Shown: positions 37,797 through 47,863 of the stretch, one piece after another | Position numbering within the stretch: position 1 is the stretch's first letter | Layout of the letters: every line of letters starts with the position of its first letter | Source of the DNA: CAVWUA01 sp963758025 | GTDB taxonomy: Bacteria > Planctomycetota > Planctomycetia > Isosphaerales > Isosphaeraceae | NCBI GenBank assembly: GCA_963758025.1 | Contig: CAVWUA010000006.1 | Location: 682,001-746,000, forward strand | DNA length: 64,000 nucleotides | Reading direction: 5' to 3' | The notes under the pieces: generated by a model | What the model saw: the letters and a program-made list of their open reading frames with translations, nothing else | The model's database searches: none | What the model was told of the DNA's origin: nothing | Made by a program: the position numbers and the translations under genes

Positions 37797-39490
37797 ATGT
37801 ATCAACATTCACTCAGAGCCCTGGCCTGCGGTCTCGCTTGCGCCGCGATGATCGGCCTGGCAGGCTTCAGCGCAAGCGCCCAGGTCAAAGTGACGGACAA
37901 CCCCGAGAAGCCATCCCTTTCGCAGTCGAAGCCGGGGAGCCGAAAGAAGGATTCGAATTCCCAGGGACAGCAGAAGAAGGGGCAGCAGAAGACAAAAGCC
38001 GCGAACGCAAAGGGCCGGGAGGGAGAGAATGGGGAAAACAACTCGCGACAGGGCGGGTCGGCCAGCACCTCGCTGGCCTATCCCACGGGCGAGCGGTCCA
38101 CGAGCGTGCTCCTGATCGAGACGAAGAGTCCGGAGCAGGTGCGGGTCGGCCATGAATATAATTATGAGATCAAGGTGACGAATATCACCGAGAACCTGAT
38201 CCTGGAGAACGTCGAGGTCTTCCAGCAAGTGCCATCGAACCTGGAGATCGAAAGCTCCCAGCCCAGCCAGCAGTCCTATGAGGGAGGCGCGACGAGGTGG
38301 GCGATCGACCGCCTGGAGCCGGGCAAGTCGCGGACGATCCAGGTCAAGGCCGTGGCCGCCTCGGAAGGGGAAGCGGCCAGTTGCTTCCGCGTCTCGTACA
38401 ACCCGACGCTCTGCGTGGTCAGCCAGTTCATCAAGCCCCAGCTCAGCCTGTCCAAGACCGCGCCGAACAGGCGGATATTTGCGAGCCATTGACGTACAAG
38501 TACACGATCAAGAACACCGGCACCGCCGTCGCCAAGGGGCTCACGATCACGGACAAGCTGCCCGAGGGCCTGAAGACGAACGACGGCAAGGGGACGGTCA
38601 CGTTCGATGTGGGTGAACTCAGCCAGGACGATTCGCAGGACTTCCAGGTGAAACTCGTCGCGTCGAAGACCGGCAAGTTCGCCAGCCGGGCGACCGCCAC
38701 GGGCGGGGATGACTTGAAGGTTCAGTCGAAGAAGCCGACGACGCAGATTCGCCAGGCGAAGCTGAATGTGGCCATCGACGGCCCGGACGCCGAGTATATC
38801 AACCAGCCGATCACCTACACCGTCACGGTCAAGAACGATGGTGACGCGCCCGCCGAAGAGTCGCGGCTGGAGGTCCAGTTGGCCGATAATGCCAAGCTCG
38901 TCCAGTCGGAGAATTCCGAGGAGAGCCAGGGCGGTGGCGACCTCTCGTGGAACCTCGGCACGCTCAAGCCGGGCGACTCGCAGAAGGTCCGGTTCACGGC
39001 TGTTGGCAAGGCCAAGGGCAAGATGGAGCATACCGTTGTCGCCACCTCCGCCTGTGCCCGCGCCAGTGATAACAAGGAGCTGCGCACGGCGGCCAATGGT
39101 CGCGCGACCACCCAGACAGAGATTCTCACCCTGCCCGCCCTGCTGATTGCCGTCGTCGATGAGCATGACCCGGTCAAGGTCGGCGAGAACGAGACCTATA
39201 CGATCACCGTCGTCAATCAGGGTACCGGCGCTGACACCAACGTGCAGGTTCTTGCCAAGCTCCCGCAGGGCTTCGAATACGTGGAGGCTGACGGCCCGAC
39301 GAAGGCCCAGGCGGACGGTCAGAACATCCAGTTCGGCGCGATCGACCAGCTTGATCCGGGCGACCGCGTGAGCTGGAAGCTTCGAGCCGAGGCCCAGAAG
39401 GACAGCGACGTGCAGCTTCGCGTTGAGCTGACCAGCGATTACCTGACCCAGCCGGCCATCTCAACCGAACCGACCCGGATGATCAAATGA
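37797..39490 (+). CDS. DUF11-repeat surface protein, one frameshift
   Basis: About 564 residues. A signal peptide (RALACGLACAAMIGLAGFSA) is followed by a Lys/Gln-rich low-complexity part near residues 45-85. Several DUF11 (conserved repeat) units follow: VRVGHEYNYEIKVTNITENL, LTYKYTIKNTGTAVAKGLTI, INQPITYTVTVKNDGDAPAE and VGENETYTITVVNQGTGADT. Each ends with a LPxG[FL] or xVPSNLE strand. One base seems missing near 38474 (ccgaacaggcgg), where SKTAP joins QADICEPLTYKY. DUF11/OmcB-like repeats form cell-surface stalks. GAGGATCG precedes ATG 37797. Confidence 0.8.
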
Positions 39491-39542
39491 TCGAATCCGC
39501 GGGGCATCGAAGATGATCCGGTCGCCGGAAGGCGACGCATCG

Positions 39543-39573
39543 GACGCGCGGCGGTTTCCTCCCGTCGCGCGTC
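39543..39573 (+). terminator. Possible hairpin after the DUF11 gene
   Basis: An 8-bp stem (gacgcgcg / cgcgcgtc) around a 15-base loop, about 50 bases after the stop at 39490, with ctgtcctt downstream. A weak terminator at best. Confidence 0.35.
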
Positions 39574-39630
39574 TGTCCTTGCGCACCGAATGGTGATCTG
39601 TGTTCGCCCGTCGAGGAGAGGATATTCGGA

Positions 39631-40617
39631 ATGAACGCCGTCGTCGTGTCGAAAACCGGTGGGCCTGAGGCCCTGGAGATCCGCGAGGTTGCCACGCCGG
39701 AACCGCGGGCGGATCAGGTCCGCGTACGGGTCAGGGCGTGCGGAATCAATCGGGCGGACCTGATGCAGAGCCGGGGTCAGTACCCAGCCCCTCCCGGCGT
39801 TCCGGCCGATCGACTCGGCCTGGAGTTCGCCGGCGAGGTCGAATCCCTCGGCCCAGGGTGTACGGAACCTTTCCAGATCGGGGATCGCGTCTTCGGGATC
39901 GTCGGCGGCGGCGGGATGGCCGAATTCGTCGTGACGCACGAACGAATGCTCGCGCGGATTCCCGAGAATCTCGATTGGATCGAGGCGGCGGCGGTCCCCG
40001 AGGTCTTCCTCACGGCGCACGATGCCTTGGAAACGCAGGCGAAGGTCGAGCCAGGGGAGTGCGTCTTGATCCAGGCCGTCAGCGGGGGCGTCGGCTCGGC
40101 CGCGCTCCAACTGGCCAGGGCGATGGGCTGCACGGTCTTCGGCACGTCGCGCACGTCGTGGAAACTTCACCGTTGCATCGAGGAATTTGGGCTGGATGTC
40201 GGCATCGATGCCTCAGTGGACGACTTCGCCGAAGTGGTTCTCCGCGAAACGGGCGGGGAGGGTGTGCAAGCGATCATCGACCATATCGGCGCGGCGGCCC
40301 TGTCCAGCAACATCGCCGCCCTGGCCACGACGGGCCGGCTCGTGCTGGTCGGTCTGCTGAGCGGCGCGAAGGCTGAGATCAACCTCGGGGTCTTGCTCCG
40401 CAAAAGGATCACCGTGGTCGGCACGACCCTGCGGGCGCGTCCGCTGGAGGAGAAAATCGCCGTGACCCAGCGATTCGCCAAGCGGGTCGTTCCCTGGCTG
40501 GCGCGTGGGGTCGTGCGGCCGGTCGTCGATCAGGTCTTCCCGTTCGAGCAGGTTCGCGAGGCGCAGGAGCGGCTCGAATCAAACGCGGGACTGGGCAAGA
40601 TCATCCTTCGCCTCTGA
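39631..40617 (+). CDS. NAD(P)H:quinone oxidoreductase-like MDR protein
   Basis: 328 residues of the zinc-free medium-chain dehydrogenase type. Marks: MNAVVVSKTGGPEALEIREV, NRADLMQSRGQYPAPPGVP, GLEFAGEVESLG, the nucleotide loop VSGGVGSAALQLARAMG and KIILRL at the end. This is the PIG3/quinone oxidoreductase subgroup, which reduces quinones or enones with NADPH. GAGGAGAGGA precedes ATG 39631. Its last 39 bases overlap the 3' end of the ABC ATPase gene on the other strand. Confidence 0.9.
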   Translation: MNAVVVSKTGGPEALEIREVATPEPRADQVRVRVRACGINRADLMQSRGQYPAPPGVPADRLGLEFAGEVESLGPGCTEPFQIGDRVFGIVGGGGMAEFVVTHERMLARIPENLDWIEAAAVPEVFLTAHDALETQAKVEPGECVLIQAVSGGVGSAALQLARAMGCTVFGTSRTSWKLHRCIEEFGLDVGIDASVDDFAEVVLRETGGEGVQAIIDHIGAAALSSNIAALATTGRLVLVGLLSGAKAEINLGVLLRKRITVVGTTLRARPLEEKIAVTQRFAKRVVPWLARGVVRPVVDQVFPFEQVREAQERLESNAGLGKIILRL

Positions 40618-41298
40618 GGGGGCGTCTCCGTCCGGACCGCCGAGCAGGTGCCCGTCCTGGATCTCCAGCACGAGGTCGTCCGGTGTGATGAACCGGCGGT
40701 CGTGGGTCACGACGACCAGGGTCGCTTGCCGATCGCGCTGGAGGCGGCGGAGGATGCGGTAAATCTCGTCGCCCGTCTTCGAATCCAGCTCGCCGGTTGG
40801 CTCATCGGCCAGCAACAGCATCGGGTCCTTGATCAGCGCCCGTGCGATGGCCACCCGCTGCTGCTCGCCACCGGACATCTGGTACGGGCGATGATCGAGC
40901 CGTTTGCCCAGACCGACTTCTTTCAGCAGATCGGCCGCATGCGCCCGCTGCTCGGGCGTTACCCCGCGGGGGAGGAACGGCACGAGCACGTTGTCGATCG
41001 CCGACAGGTTGCTGATCAGGTTGAACGACTGAAAGATGAAGCCGACATCGTCCCGGCGGAAGGCGTTTTGCTCCGCCTCGGACATGGTGGTCACGTCACG
41101 CCCCTCGACCCGGATGGAGCCAGCCGTCGGCTTGTCCAGGGCCCCAAGCATGTACAGGAGCGTGCTCTTGCCCGATCCGGACGGTCCGACGATGAACGCG
41201 CAACGCCCCCGCTCGATTCGAAAGCTGACCCCGCGCAGCGCCTCGACGATCTGCTCGCCGCTACGATAGGACTTCCGCACGTCGGACACGTCAATCAT
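40579..41298 (-). CDS. ABC transporter ATP-binding protein (MacB/LolD type)
   Basis: 239 residues. Walker A is GPSGSGKST (38-46), the signature is [16 protein letters not shown], Walker B is [13 protein letters not shown] and the switch His is in VVTHDRRF. LolD/MacB/FtsE-type ATPases pair with permeases that move substrates out of the inner membrane or act mechanically. Its partner permease gene lies just upstream on the same strand (41352-42581). The two genes are about 53 bases apart and form a probable operon read leftward. Confidence 0.92.
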   Translation of the reverse strand: MIDVSDVRKSYRSGEQIVEALRGVSFRIERGRCAFIVGPSGSGKSTLLYMLGALDKPTAGSIRVEGRDVTTMSEAEQNAFRRDDVGFIFQSFNLISNLSAIDNVLVPFLPRGVTPEQRAHAADLLKEVGLGKRLDHRPYQMSGGEQQRVAIARALIKDPMLLLADEPTGELDSKTGDEIYRILRRLQRDRQATLVVVTHDRRFITPDDLVLEIQDGHLLGGPDGDAPSEAKDDLAQSRV

Positions 41299-41351
41299 GC
41301 GTCACTCGTCCTTTGTCATCGGTCATCCGTCATCTGACAAGAGATGATCAA

Positions 41352-42581
41352 TCAATGCGCCCCGAGACGGATCGCCTCCATCGGCACGAGCCGCGCCGCT
41401 CGCCACGCGGGATAGAGGCCGCCGAGGGTTCCCATGACGACCGAAAGACACAATCCCAGACGCGATCAGCGACGGGGTAATCGACAGCCGCAGGCCGCCC
41501 GTGATGAACTGGTTCGCGATCGCCGTGCCGAGCAGGGCCAGGAGCGCAGCCGAGAAGCCCCGCCAGCAGGCCGAGATAGGCACTCTCGACCGTCACCAGG
41601 GTCAGCACGTCGCGCTGCGACCAGCCATTGGTCCGCAGGATGCCGAACTCGGAGAATCGCTCGGTCGTGCTCATCAGCATCGTGTTGATGATCCCGACGA
41701 CGCCGACCAGCAAGGCCAGGCTGACGATCAACATCAGGAACAGGTCCAGCTGGCCGAGCAACCGGCCGAAATTGGCCGAGAACTCCTCCATGCTCCGGGC
41801 ATCGATTCCAGGGATCGCATCCTCGATTTTCGTGGCGACTTCCTCGATCTTGCCGGGATCGTCCGCCTCGACATAGATGCTGGAGACGGTGTCCTCACTC
41901 TCCTTGAGCACCCGGCGTGCCGTGTCGATATCCATGACGAGAACAACATCAAGAAACATCGAGCCGGTGTCATAAATGCCGACAATCGTGAACGGCTCAG
42001 CCGCGCTGCGGTCGCCGATCGTCAGGGAATCGCCAACTTTCTTGTTGTAGTCGTCGGCGATCTTCTTGCTGATGACGACGTGCGGCTTTCCCTTGGTCGG
42101 ACTCGTTCAGGAAGCGCCCGCCCCCCTGGTCGGCGGGGATCATCTTTCGGGGATAGACCGCGCTATCGAGCTTCTGATGCTCGGGGATGTCCTGCCCCTG
42201 GATCACGATCGCGTCGAAGATCCCTTGCATCTGCTGCTCTCGGGGCTGAAAGACACCACCGATCGCCTTCGCGATGAAGCTGGTCCCCTCGATCGGCGGA
42301 GCGATGCCCCAGACCTCCGGCGCGACGACCCGCACACCGGGAATCGTGCGGATCTTGTCCGCAACGCTGGCTTCCAGACTGCTGAAGACGGGGCTGGGCG
42401 CGTTCTCGCGCAGGACCATCACCCCCTGGATCTGGCTCAGGGTATCCCCCACCAGGTTCCGCAGTCCTCCCGAGAGGCTGACCAGGCCGAGTACACCCAG
42501 GATCGGGATCGACAGGCCGATCAGGGCGAGACACGTCCGCAAGGGGCGGGTCAGCAAGTTCCTCCAGGCGAATTTCCACAT
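41352..42581 (-). CDS. MacB/FtsX-type ABC permease, three frameshifts
   Basis: About 408 residues once three extra bases are removed (length 1230, then 1227, divisible by three). The N-terminal helix RTCLALIGLSIPILGVLGLV and periplasmic MacB_PCD part (IPGVRVVAPEVWGIAPPIEG, YPRKMIPADQGGGRFLNESD) are in the first frame. The break near 42104 leads to KPHVVISKKIADDYNKKVGD and LDLFLMLIVSLALLVGVVGI. The break near 41560 leads to FSAALLALLGTAIANQFITG. A third near 41437 leads to VVMGTLGGLYPAWRAARLVP and the end MEAIRLGAH. Three breaks in one gene next to an intact ATPase could mean pseudogenisation, but each is a single extra base. Confidence 0.75.
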
Positions 42582-42726
42582 GGCTCCGTCCGTCGGCTCC
42601 CGACCTTCGTTGGCGACACAAAGCGTTCAGAGGATTATAGTCGAATCGAACGAAGGGCCAAGGGGAACCTTAACCCCAACGCGACTTCGGGAAAAAACCC
42701 GTCCACTCCGGAGAGTCACAACCACC

Positions 42727-43631
42727 ATGCAGTGCGCGACGACCGACGTACTCTACTTCGAGACCGGACCCGGAAACTGCGCCGACGCTGCGGGTCAAGC
42801 CCGGCGAGACGTTCGTGGTCCAGACCCAGCTCAACCGCGGCCCCTGGCTCGACGATCACCCCGACGGTCCACGACTGACGGCTCTGCTGCGGGGAGGGAA
42901 TCCATCGAGCGGCTGCATCCACGTCGAAGGGGCCGAGCCAGGCATGGCGCTCGTCGTCCATATCGGGCCGATCCGGCTCGACCCGCTCGGCTTCACCCGC
43001 TTCCGAGGGGGTAACGGCGCGATGCCGTCCTGGCTCGGCGGTTCGGGCATCGGACCACAGCACCGGATCGTGGAAATCCGCGACGGCCTGATTCACTGGG
43101 GAAACGGCCGCCGTTTGCCCATCGCGCCGATGATTGGGTTCGTCGGGACCAGCCCCGCCTTTGAAACCTGGGGCAATACCTGGGCCGGGCGTTACGGGGG
43201 GAACCTCGACGTGCAGGAGGTGACGACCGGGGCGAGGCGTCACGCTGCCGATCGAGGTGCCGGGCGCGTTGCTCCATGTCGGTGACATGCACGCCCGCCA
43301 GGGGGACGGCGAGATCTGTGGCGCCGGGGGAATCGAAGCATCGGGAGAAGTCGAACTCCGTTGTGAACTCGTGCCCCGACCGCCAAACTTCCACTGGCCG
43401 AGGATTGAAGATGCCACGCACCGGATGATCGCCGCCCAGGCCCGCCCGGCCGAGGATGCCTTCCGCGAGGCCCTCCAGGACATGATCGGCTGGCTCGAAG
43501 CCGACGGCATGGACCGGGGCGAAGCCTACCTCTGGCTCGGTCAGGTTCTGGAGGCCCGTTGCACCCAGTTCGTCAACCCGACCTTCACCTATCTGGCGAA
43601 GGTCCCCAACAAACACTGGCCACAACCTTGA
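42727..43631 (+). CDS. Acetamidase/formamidase family protein, two frameshifts
   Basis: About 300 residues after removing one extra base near 42778 (FETGPGN joins APTLRVKPGETFVVQTQLN) and one near 43225 (QEVTTGA joins VTLPIEVPGALLHVGDMHA). Both corrections restore a length divisible by three. The FmdA_AmdA family marks are GFVGTSPAFETWGNTWAGRY-like GNLDVQEVT and GDMHARQGDGEICGAG, where His and Asp would hold the metal. The family releases ammonia from formamide, acetamide or related short amides. It is convergent with the tex gene. Confidence 0.78.
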
Positions 43632-43637
43632 ATCGGT

Positions 43638-43672
43638 GTCGGATGGGTGACGCGGAGCGGAACCCATCCGAC
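43638..43672. terminator. Hairpin between convergent acetamidase and tex genes
   Basis: An 11-bp perfect inverted repeat (gtcggatgggt / acccatccgac) with a 13-base loop in the 47-base gap between two convergent stops. It lacks a T-run. It is probably a shared transcription end. Confidence 0.55.
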
Positions 43673-43678
43673 GTGCTA

Positions 43679-46600
43679 CTACTCGCCCGATTCCTCGGTC
43701 CGTCCCTGTGGGGTTGAGTTCTGCGGGTCCGGGTTCGGTTCCTGCTGGGCCGGTCCCTGGGTTTCCGGCTTCGGTTCGGATGTCTCGGTCCGTTCCTGCG
43801 GAGTGGACTTCTGCGGGTCGGGACTCGGTTCCTGCTGGGCGGGCCCTTGAGACGCCGGCGATGGTTCCGATTTCGGCGCATCACCCGCTGACTGACCGGA
43901 TGGAGTCTTCTCGGATTTCACGCCTGGGTTCGGGTCTTCCGTCCGGGCTTGCCACAACTGCTTGAGCTGACCGAAGGTCCGAAGTGGGACATTCCCCGAC
44001 AACGCCTCCTCCGGAAGTGGTGGGGGAGGCGGAGCCGGCTTGGAAGGACGCGAGGTGCGCGGGGCCTGGGCTCGCTCGAACCGGCCGGAACCACCGGCCC
44101 CGGCCCCTTGTCGTCGCGGACCGCCCCGGCCTGGCCCCTGTCCGCCCCGCGACGGAGGACCCGGAACGCGGGCACCGGGACGGCCGGGCGCCTGCCCTTG
44201 CGGACCACCACCAGCCGCTTCACCCTGTGCCGCCGCTCCCGCGCCGGCAGATTTTGGCGGACGAGGGCCGCGTCCCGGGCGACGTTCGCCGCCGCGACGC
44301 CCTCCACCACCACCGCCGGCCTGACCTCGCGGACGCTCCGTCCCCGGCTCCACCATCGTCAGGGAAACCCGTTTCCGCTCGGGATCGACCCCCATGACCC
44401 AGACCGTCACCACATCACCGACACTCACCACGTCGTGCGGACTCTTGATGTAACGGTTCGCGAGCTGGCTGATATGGACGAGGCCCGAGTCCTTCAGGCC
44501 GATATCGACGAAGGCGCCGAAATCGACGACGTTCAGGACCGTGCCCTTCAGTTCCATGCCGGGCGTGAGATCCTCCAGCTTGAGGACGCCCTTCTTGAAG
44601 ATCGGCTTGGGCAGGTCCTCGCGGGGGTCGCGGTCCGGGCGGGCCAGGGCCTCGGCGATATCTCGCAAGGTCGGCTCACCGACGTTCAACTCCCCGGCCA
44701 GGGCCGGGATATCGACCTCGGCGAGCTTCGTCCGCAAGGCGGCGAGCTGGTCCTTGTCCAGAAGTGAGGTGGGGCTGAAGCCGAGCGTCTCGAGGAACCT
44801 CGTCGCCGCCTCGTAACTCTCGGGGTGAACCCAGGTACGGTCGAGCGGATGCTCGCCGTCGCGGATCTTCAGGAAGCCCGCCGCCTGCGTGTAGGTGGCC
44901 GGGCCGACCCCCTCGACCTCCAGCAGTTGGGCGCGGTCGGTGAACGCCCCTTTCTCGGCCCGGCGCTCGACGAGCCGGCGGGCGGTCAGGGCGTTGAGAC
45001 CCGAGACATGCCGCAAGAGCGGGATGCTCGCCGTGTTCAGGTCCACGCCGACGAAGTTCACGCAACTCTCGATGACCGTCTCCAGCGACTCCTTGAGCTG
45101 CTTCGGGTTGACGTCGTGCTGATAAAGCCCGACGCCAATGTTCTGCGGCTCGATCTTGACCAGTTCGGCCAGGGGGTCCTGCAAACGCCGTCCGATGGAG
45201 ATCGTGCCCCGGGTCGTCGCATCGTAGTCTGGGAACTCCTCCCGACCAACCGGACTGGCGGAATAGACGCTCGCGCCGGCCTCATTGACCACAACATAGG
45301 CAAGTTTGGCGATCTGAGCATCAGCCGAGTGCGGTGCGGGCGGGGGCGGGGGTTGCTTGACCTTGGGTGGCCGTTCCCCCTTGGGCTTCTTCGGCGGTTT
45401 CTGCGACGGCGGCTTGGGGGCCTCGGCGGTCGCCGGGGCGGGCGTGATGCCGGCGGCCTCGGCGGCGGGGGCAGCCGGCGCGGGGGACTCAGCGGCCGAA
45501 GTCGGTTGCGCGGCCTCACCGGCGGCAGGAGCCTCACCACTGGCGGGGGTGACGGTCTCGGGCGTGGCGGCGCCGACATTGTCCGGCCGAACCTCCTCGG
45601 TCGAGGCCGGGGCTTCGCTCTGGGAGGACGGCTCGCCAGGGCTAGCGGCGTCCTGCTGTTTGTGCTGCTCCTCGACCGAGCCGGGAGATTCCGGCGCGGG
45701 TGGCGGAACGGTTTCAATGGGCGTCTCGGCGGGTGCGGCCTCGCTCGGGTTGGGCGTCGGCTCGGGGTGCTCCTGGTCCCCGTCAGGAGAGCCGCCGGAA
45801 ACCGGTGGCGACTGGTCCTCGTTCGCCGGGTTGCGGCTCTGATCCGACTTTTCGAGCTGATCGGCCTTCTGGGCCTCGGCCTCGGACGACTCCGTCGCGG
45901 GTGTCGAGGACGCCGGAGGCGGCGGGGGCTGCACCTCGTCCGGCGACTTGCCGGGCGGGTCGGCGGCCTCCTCCCCCTCATCCGGCGCACCACCAACGAT
46001 CGGCGGCATGGATTCGCTCGATTCGTTCGACTTCGATTCTCCGTTGGCGGGGTTGGCTTCCCCCTCGGGGGGCTTGGCCTCCGCCTCTGTCGGCTTCGAT
46101 TCCCCCTCGGGGGGCTTGACCTCGGCCTCCGCCGGCTTCGATTCCTCAGCAGCGGGCTTGGCTTCAGCCTCGGCCTCGGCCGGTTTAGCTTCCCCCTCGG
46201 GAGGCTTGGCTTCGGCCTCCTCGGGTTTGGCTTCCCCTTCGGCCGGTTTGGGGCCGGTTAGCGGGGGCTCATGGCCGGGCATGGTGGTGTCGCCGGGATG
46301 CTCGTGGAAGTAGGTTCCCTCGGCAATCAACTCGGCGACAAGTTCCTCTGTCTCGCGGCAGGCGGTGCCGTTACCGATGGCGACGACGCCGATCTGATGC
46401 TTGCCGACGAGATCTTTCAGGTACACCTTGGCTTCGTGCCGGCGGTTCTGGGGCTGGTGCGGGTGGATGACCCCATGCTCTAGCAGGTTACCGTAACTGT
46501 CGAGCACGGCGACCTTGCAGCCAGTGCGGAACCCGGGATCAATGGCCAGCACGGTCTGCTGGGAGATCGGCGGCTGCAAGAGCAGGCTGCGGAGGTTGCG

Positions 46601-47533
46601 GGCGAAGACCTCGACCGCGTGCCGCTCGGCCATCTCGGTCAGGTCCCGGCGCACCTCGCGTTCCAGGCTCGGCAGGAGCAGGCGGTCCAGAGCATCGATC
46701 GCGGACTTGGTGAAGAACTCGGCGTGCGGGTGGCCGTCGAGCACGACCTGCGAGAACAAGGCGTGTTCCAGTTCCTCGCGGGGCACGTCCAGCTTGACCT
46801 TCAGCGGCCCTTCCTTGTCCCCCCGGTTAATCGCCAGGACGCGGTGGGGCGGGATGTGGTTGACCGGTTCCTCGTACTGGAAGTAGTCGCGGAAATCGAT
46901 CCCCTGGCTCTCGGGCACGTTATCGGCCTTGCTCGTGACGATCTTGCCTGTCTTCCAGACGGCGCGGCGGACAACGTCGCGGACGCCCGGCAGTTCGTTG
47001 ATCATCTCGGCCAGGATGTAGCCGACGCCTTCGAGGACCTTCTCGGGCGACTCCAGCTCCTTCTCCGGATTGACCAGCTCGGCCGCCGCGGCGTTCAGGT
47101 CGGTGAGCGTCTCGTCCTTGTTCCAGATCCGCATTGCCAGGGGTTCGAGGCCCTTCTCGCGTGCCTCGCTGGCCTTGGTCTTCTTCTTCGGCTTGAACGG
47201 CAGGTACAGGTCCTCGAGCCGCTTGGGGTTGTCCGCCGCGCGGATGGCCTCAGCCAGCTCCTCGGTGAGCTTACCCTGGGCCTCGATCGTCTTGAGGATC
47301 GTTTCCTTGCGTTCCGCCAGCTCGCGCAGCCGTCCGACGCGGGACTGGATCTCCCGGATCGTCAGCTCGTTCAGGTTTCCCGTGCGCTCCTTGCGGTAAC
47401 GGGTGATGAAGGGCACCGTGTTGCCCTCGTCGAGCAACTGGACGACGCTCTCGACCTGAACGCGGCGGATTTGCAAATCTTGCGCAATCCGGCCCAGGTC
47501 AACCTGAATCGGGGTTTCCATGGGAGAATCCAT
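43679..47533 (-). CDS. tex: Tex transcription accessory protein with large low-complexity insertion and RGG-like tail
   Basis: 1284 residues against about 770-790 in usual Tex. Tex-N (IAQDLQIRRVQVESVVQLLD, PFITRYRKERTGNL) and the YqgF domain start (VLAIDPGFRTGCKVAVLDSY, AIGNGTACRETEELVAELI) are normal. Then about residues 410-735 are an E/K/P/A-rich low-complexity insert (KPPEGEAKPAEAEAEAKP and similar). YqgF then resumes (YVVVNEAGASVYSASPVGRE, RRLQDPLAELVKIEPQNIGV), followed by HhH (LNALTARRLVERRAEKGAFT) and the S1 domain at about 992-1063 (KGTVLNVVDFGAFVDIGLKD). The last 220 residues are Gly/Arg/Pro-rich (GGGGGGRRGGERRPGRGPRP). Tex binds nucleic acid and acts in transcription and stress. 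The frame is intact throughout. Confidence 0.92.
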   Translation of the reverse strand: MDSPMETPIQVDLGRIAQDLQIRRVQVESVVQLLDEGNTVPFITRYRKERTGNLNELTIREIQSRVGRLRELAERKETILKTIEAQGKLTEELAEAIRAADNPKRLEDLYLPFKPKKKTKASEAREKGLEPLAMRIWNKDETLTDLNAAAAELVNPEKELESPEKVLEGVGYILAEMINELPGVRDVVRRAVWKTGKIVTSKADNVPESQGIDFRDYFQYEEPVNHIPPHRVLAINRGDKEGPLKVKLDVPREELEHALFSQVVLDGHPHAEFFTKSAIDALDRLLLPSLEREVRRDLTEMAERHAVEVFARNLRSLLLQPPISQQTVLAIDPGFRTGCKVAVLDSYGNLLEHGVIHPHQPQNRRHEAKVYLKDLVGKHQIGVVAIGNGTACRETEELVAELIAEGTYFHEHPGDTTMPGHEPPLTGPKPAEGEAKPEEAEAKPPEGEAKPAEAEAEAKPAAEESKPAEAEVKPPEGESKPTEAEAKPPEGEANPANGESKSNESSESMPPIVGGAPDEGEEAADPPGKSPDEVQPPPPPASSTPATESSEAEAQKADQLEKSDQSRNPANEDQSPPVSGGSPDGDQEHPEPTPNPSEAAPAETPIETVPPPAPESPGSVEEQHKQQDAASPGEPSSQSEAPASTEEVRPDNVGAATPETVTPASGEAPAAGEAAQPTSAAESPAPAAPAAEAAGITPAPATAEAPKPPSQKPPKKPKGERPPKVKQPPPPPAPHSADAQIAKLAYVVVNEAGASVYSASPVGREEFPDYDATTRGTISIGRRLQDPLAELVKIEPQNIGVGLYQHDVNPKQLKESLETVIESCVNFVGVDLNTASIPLLRHVSGLNALTARRLVERRAEKGAFTDRAQLLEVEGVGPATYTQAAGFLKIRDGEHPLDRTWVHPESYEAATRFLETLGFSPTSLLDKDQLAALRTKLAEVDIPALAGELNVGEPTLRDIAEALARPDRDPREDLPKPIFKKGVLKLEDLTPGMELKGTVLNVVDFGAFVDIGLKDSGLVHISQLANRYIKSPHDVVSVGDVVTVWVMGVDPERKRVSLTMVEPGTERPRGQAGGGGGGRRGGERRPGRGPRPPKSAGAGAAAQGEAAGGGPQGQAPGRPGARVPGPPSRGGQGPGRGGPRRQGAGAGGSGRFERAQAPRTSRPSKPAPPPPPLPEEALSGNVPLRTFGQLKQLWQARTEDPNPGVKSEKTPSGQSAGDAPKSEPSPASQGPAQQEPSPDPQKSTPQERTETSEPKPETQGPAQQEPNPDPQNSTPQGRTEESGE

Positions 47534-47630
47534 CGGAAGGAGGGGCGACGACTGGGGTAGGCCCGGCCTGGCAAAAGGTTGTCACGCGGGTGCGCACGGG
47601 CCCATTCTTCTGTAAATCGGAAGGGTCACT

Positions 47631-47855
47631 TTAGGTGATGGTCCGACCGATGTCAAGCACGGACAACCGCTTCCAGTTGCCCTTGCGCCAGAACGTGCCG
47701 CGCTCCACCTCACACTTTCCTGTAATCTCGATGGGACCAGGTAATTCAGGCAGACTTCGTCAACGTCTCCTTCCAATGGAATCAGTTCACCGAACAAGTC
47801 ACGGAGCGGCGTCATCGTCGCTGACGAACGCAACCATTCGGACAGGCCTCTGCGG
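47631..47855 (-). pseudogene. Possible frameshifted remnant of a small gene
   Basis: Three adjoining frames look protein-like. GCPQRPVRMVAFVSDDDA is in one frame, LRDLFGELIPLEGDVDEVCL in the next, and PIEITGKCEVERGTFWRKGN followed by WKRLSVLDIGRTIT and a stop at 47631-47633 is in a third. Read together they would make a short protein of about 75 residues broken at two points. It lies just downstream of the DUF3140 gene on the same strand. No family is recognised. It may be a decayed gene or another victim of indel errors. Confidence 0.35.
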
Positions 47856-47863
47856 GCATCCGA

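Noticed and set aside
44825..46261. A 478-codon plus-strand open frame opposite tex
   Set aside because: Leucine/arginine/glycine-rich mirror of the low-complexity insert in tex; no start signal or family pattern.
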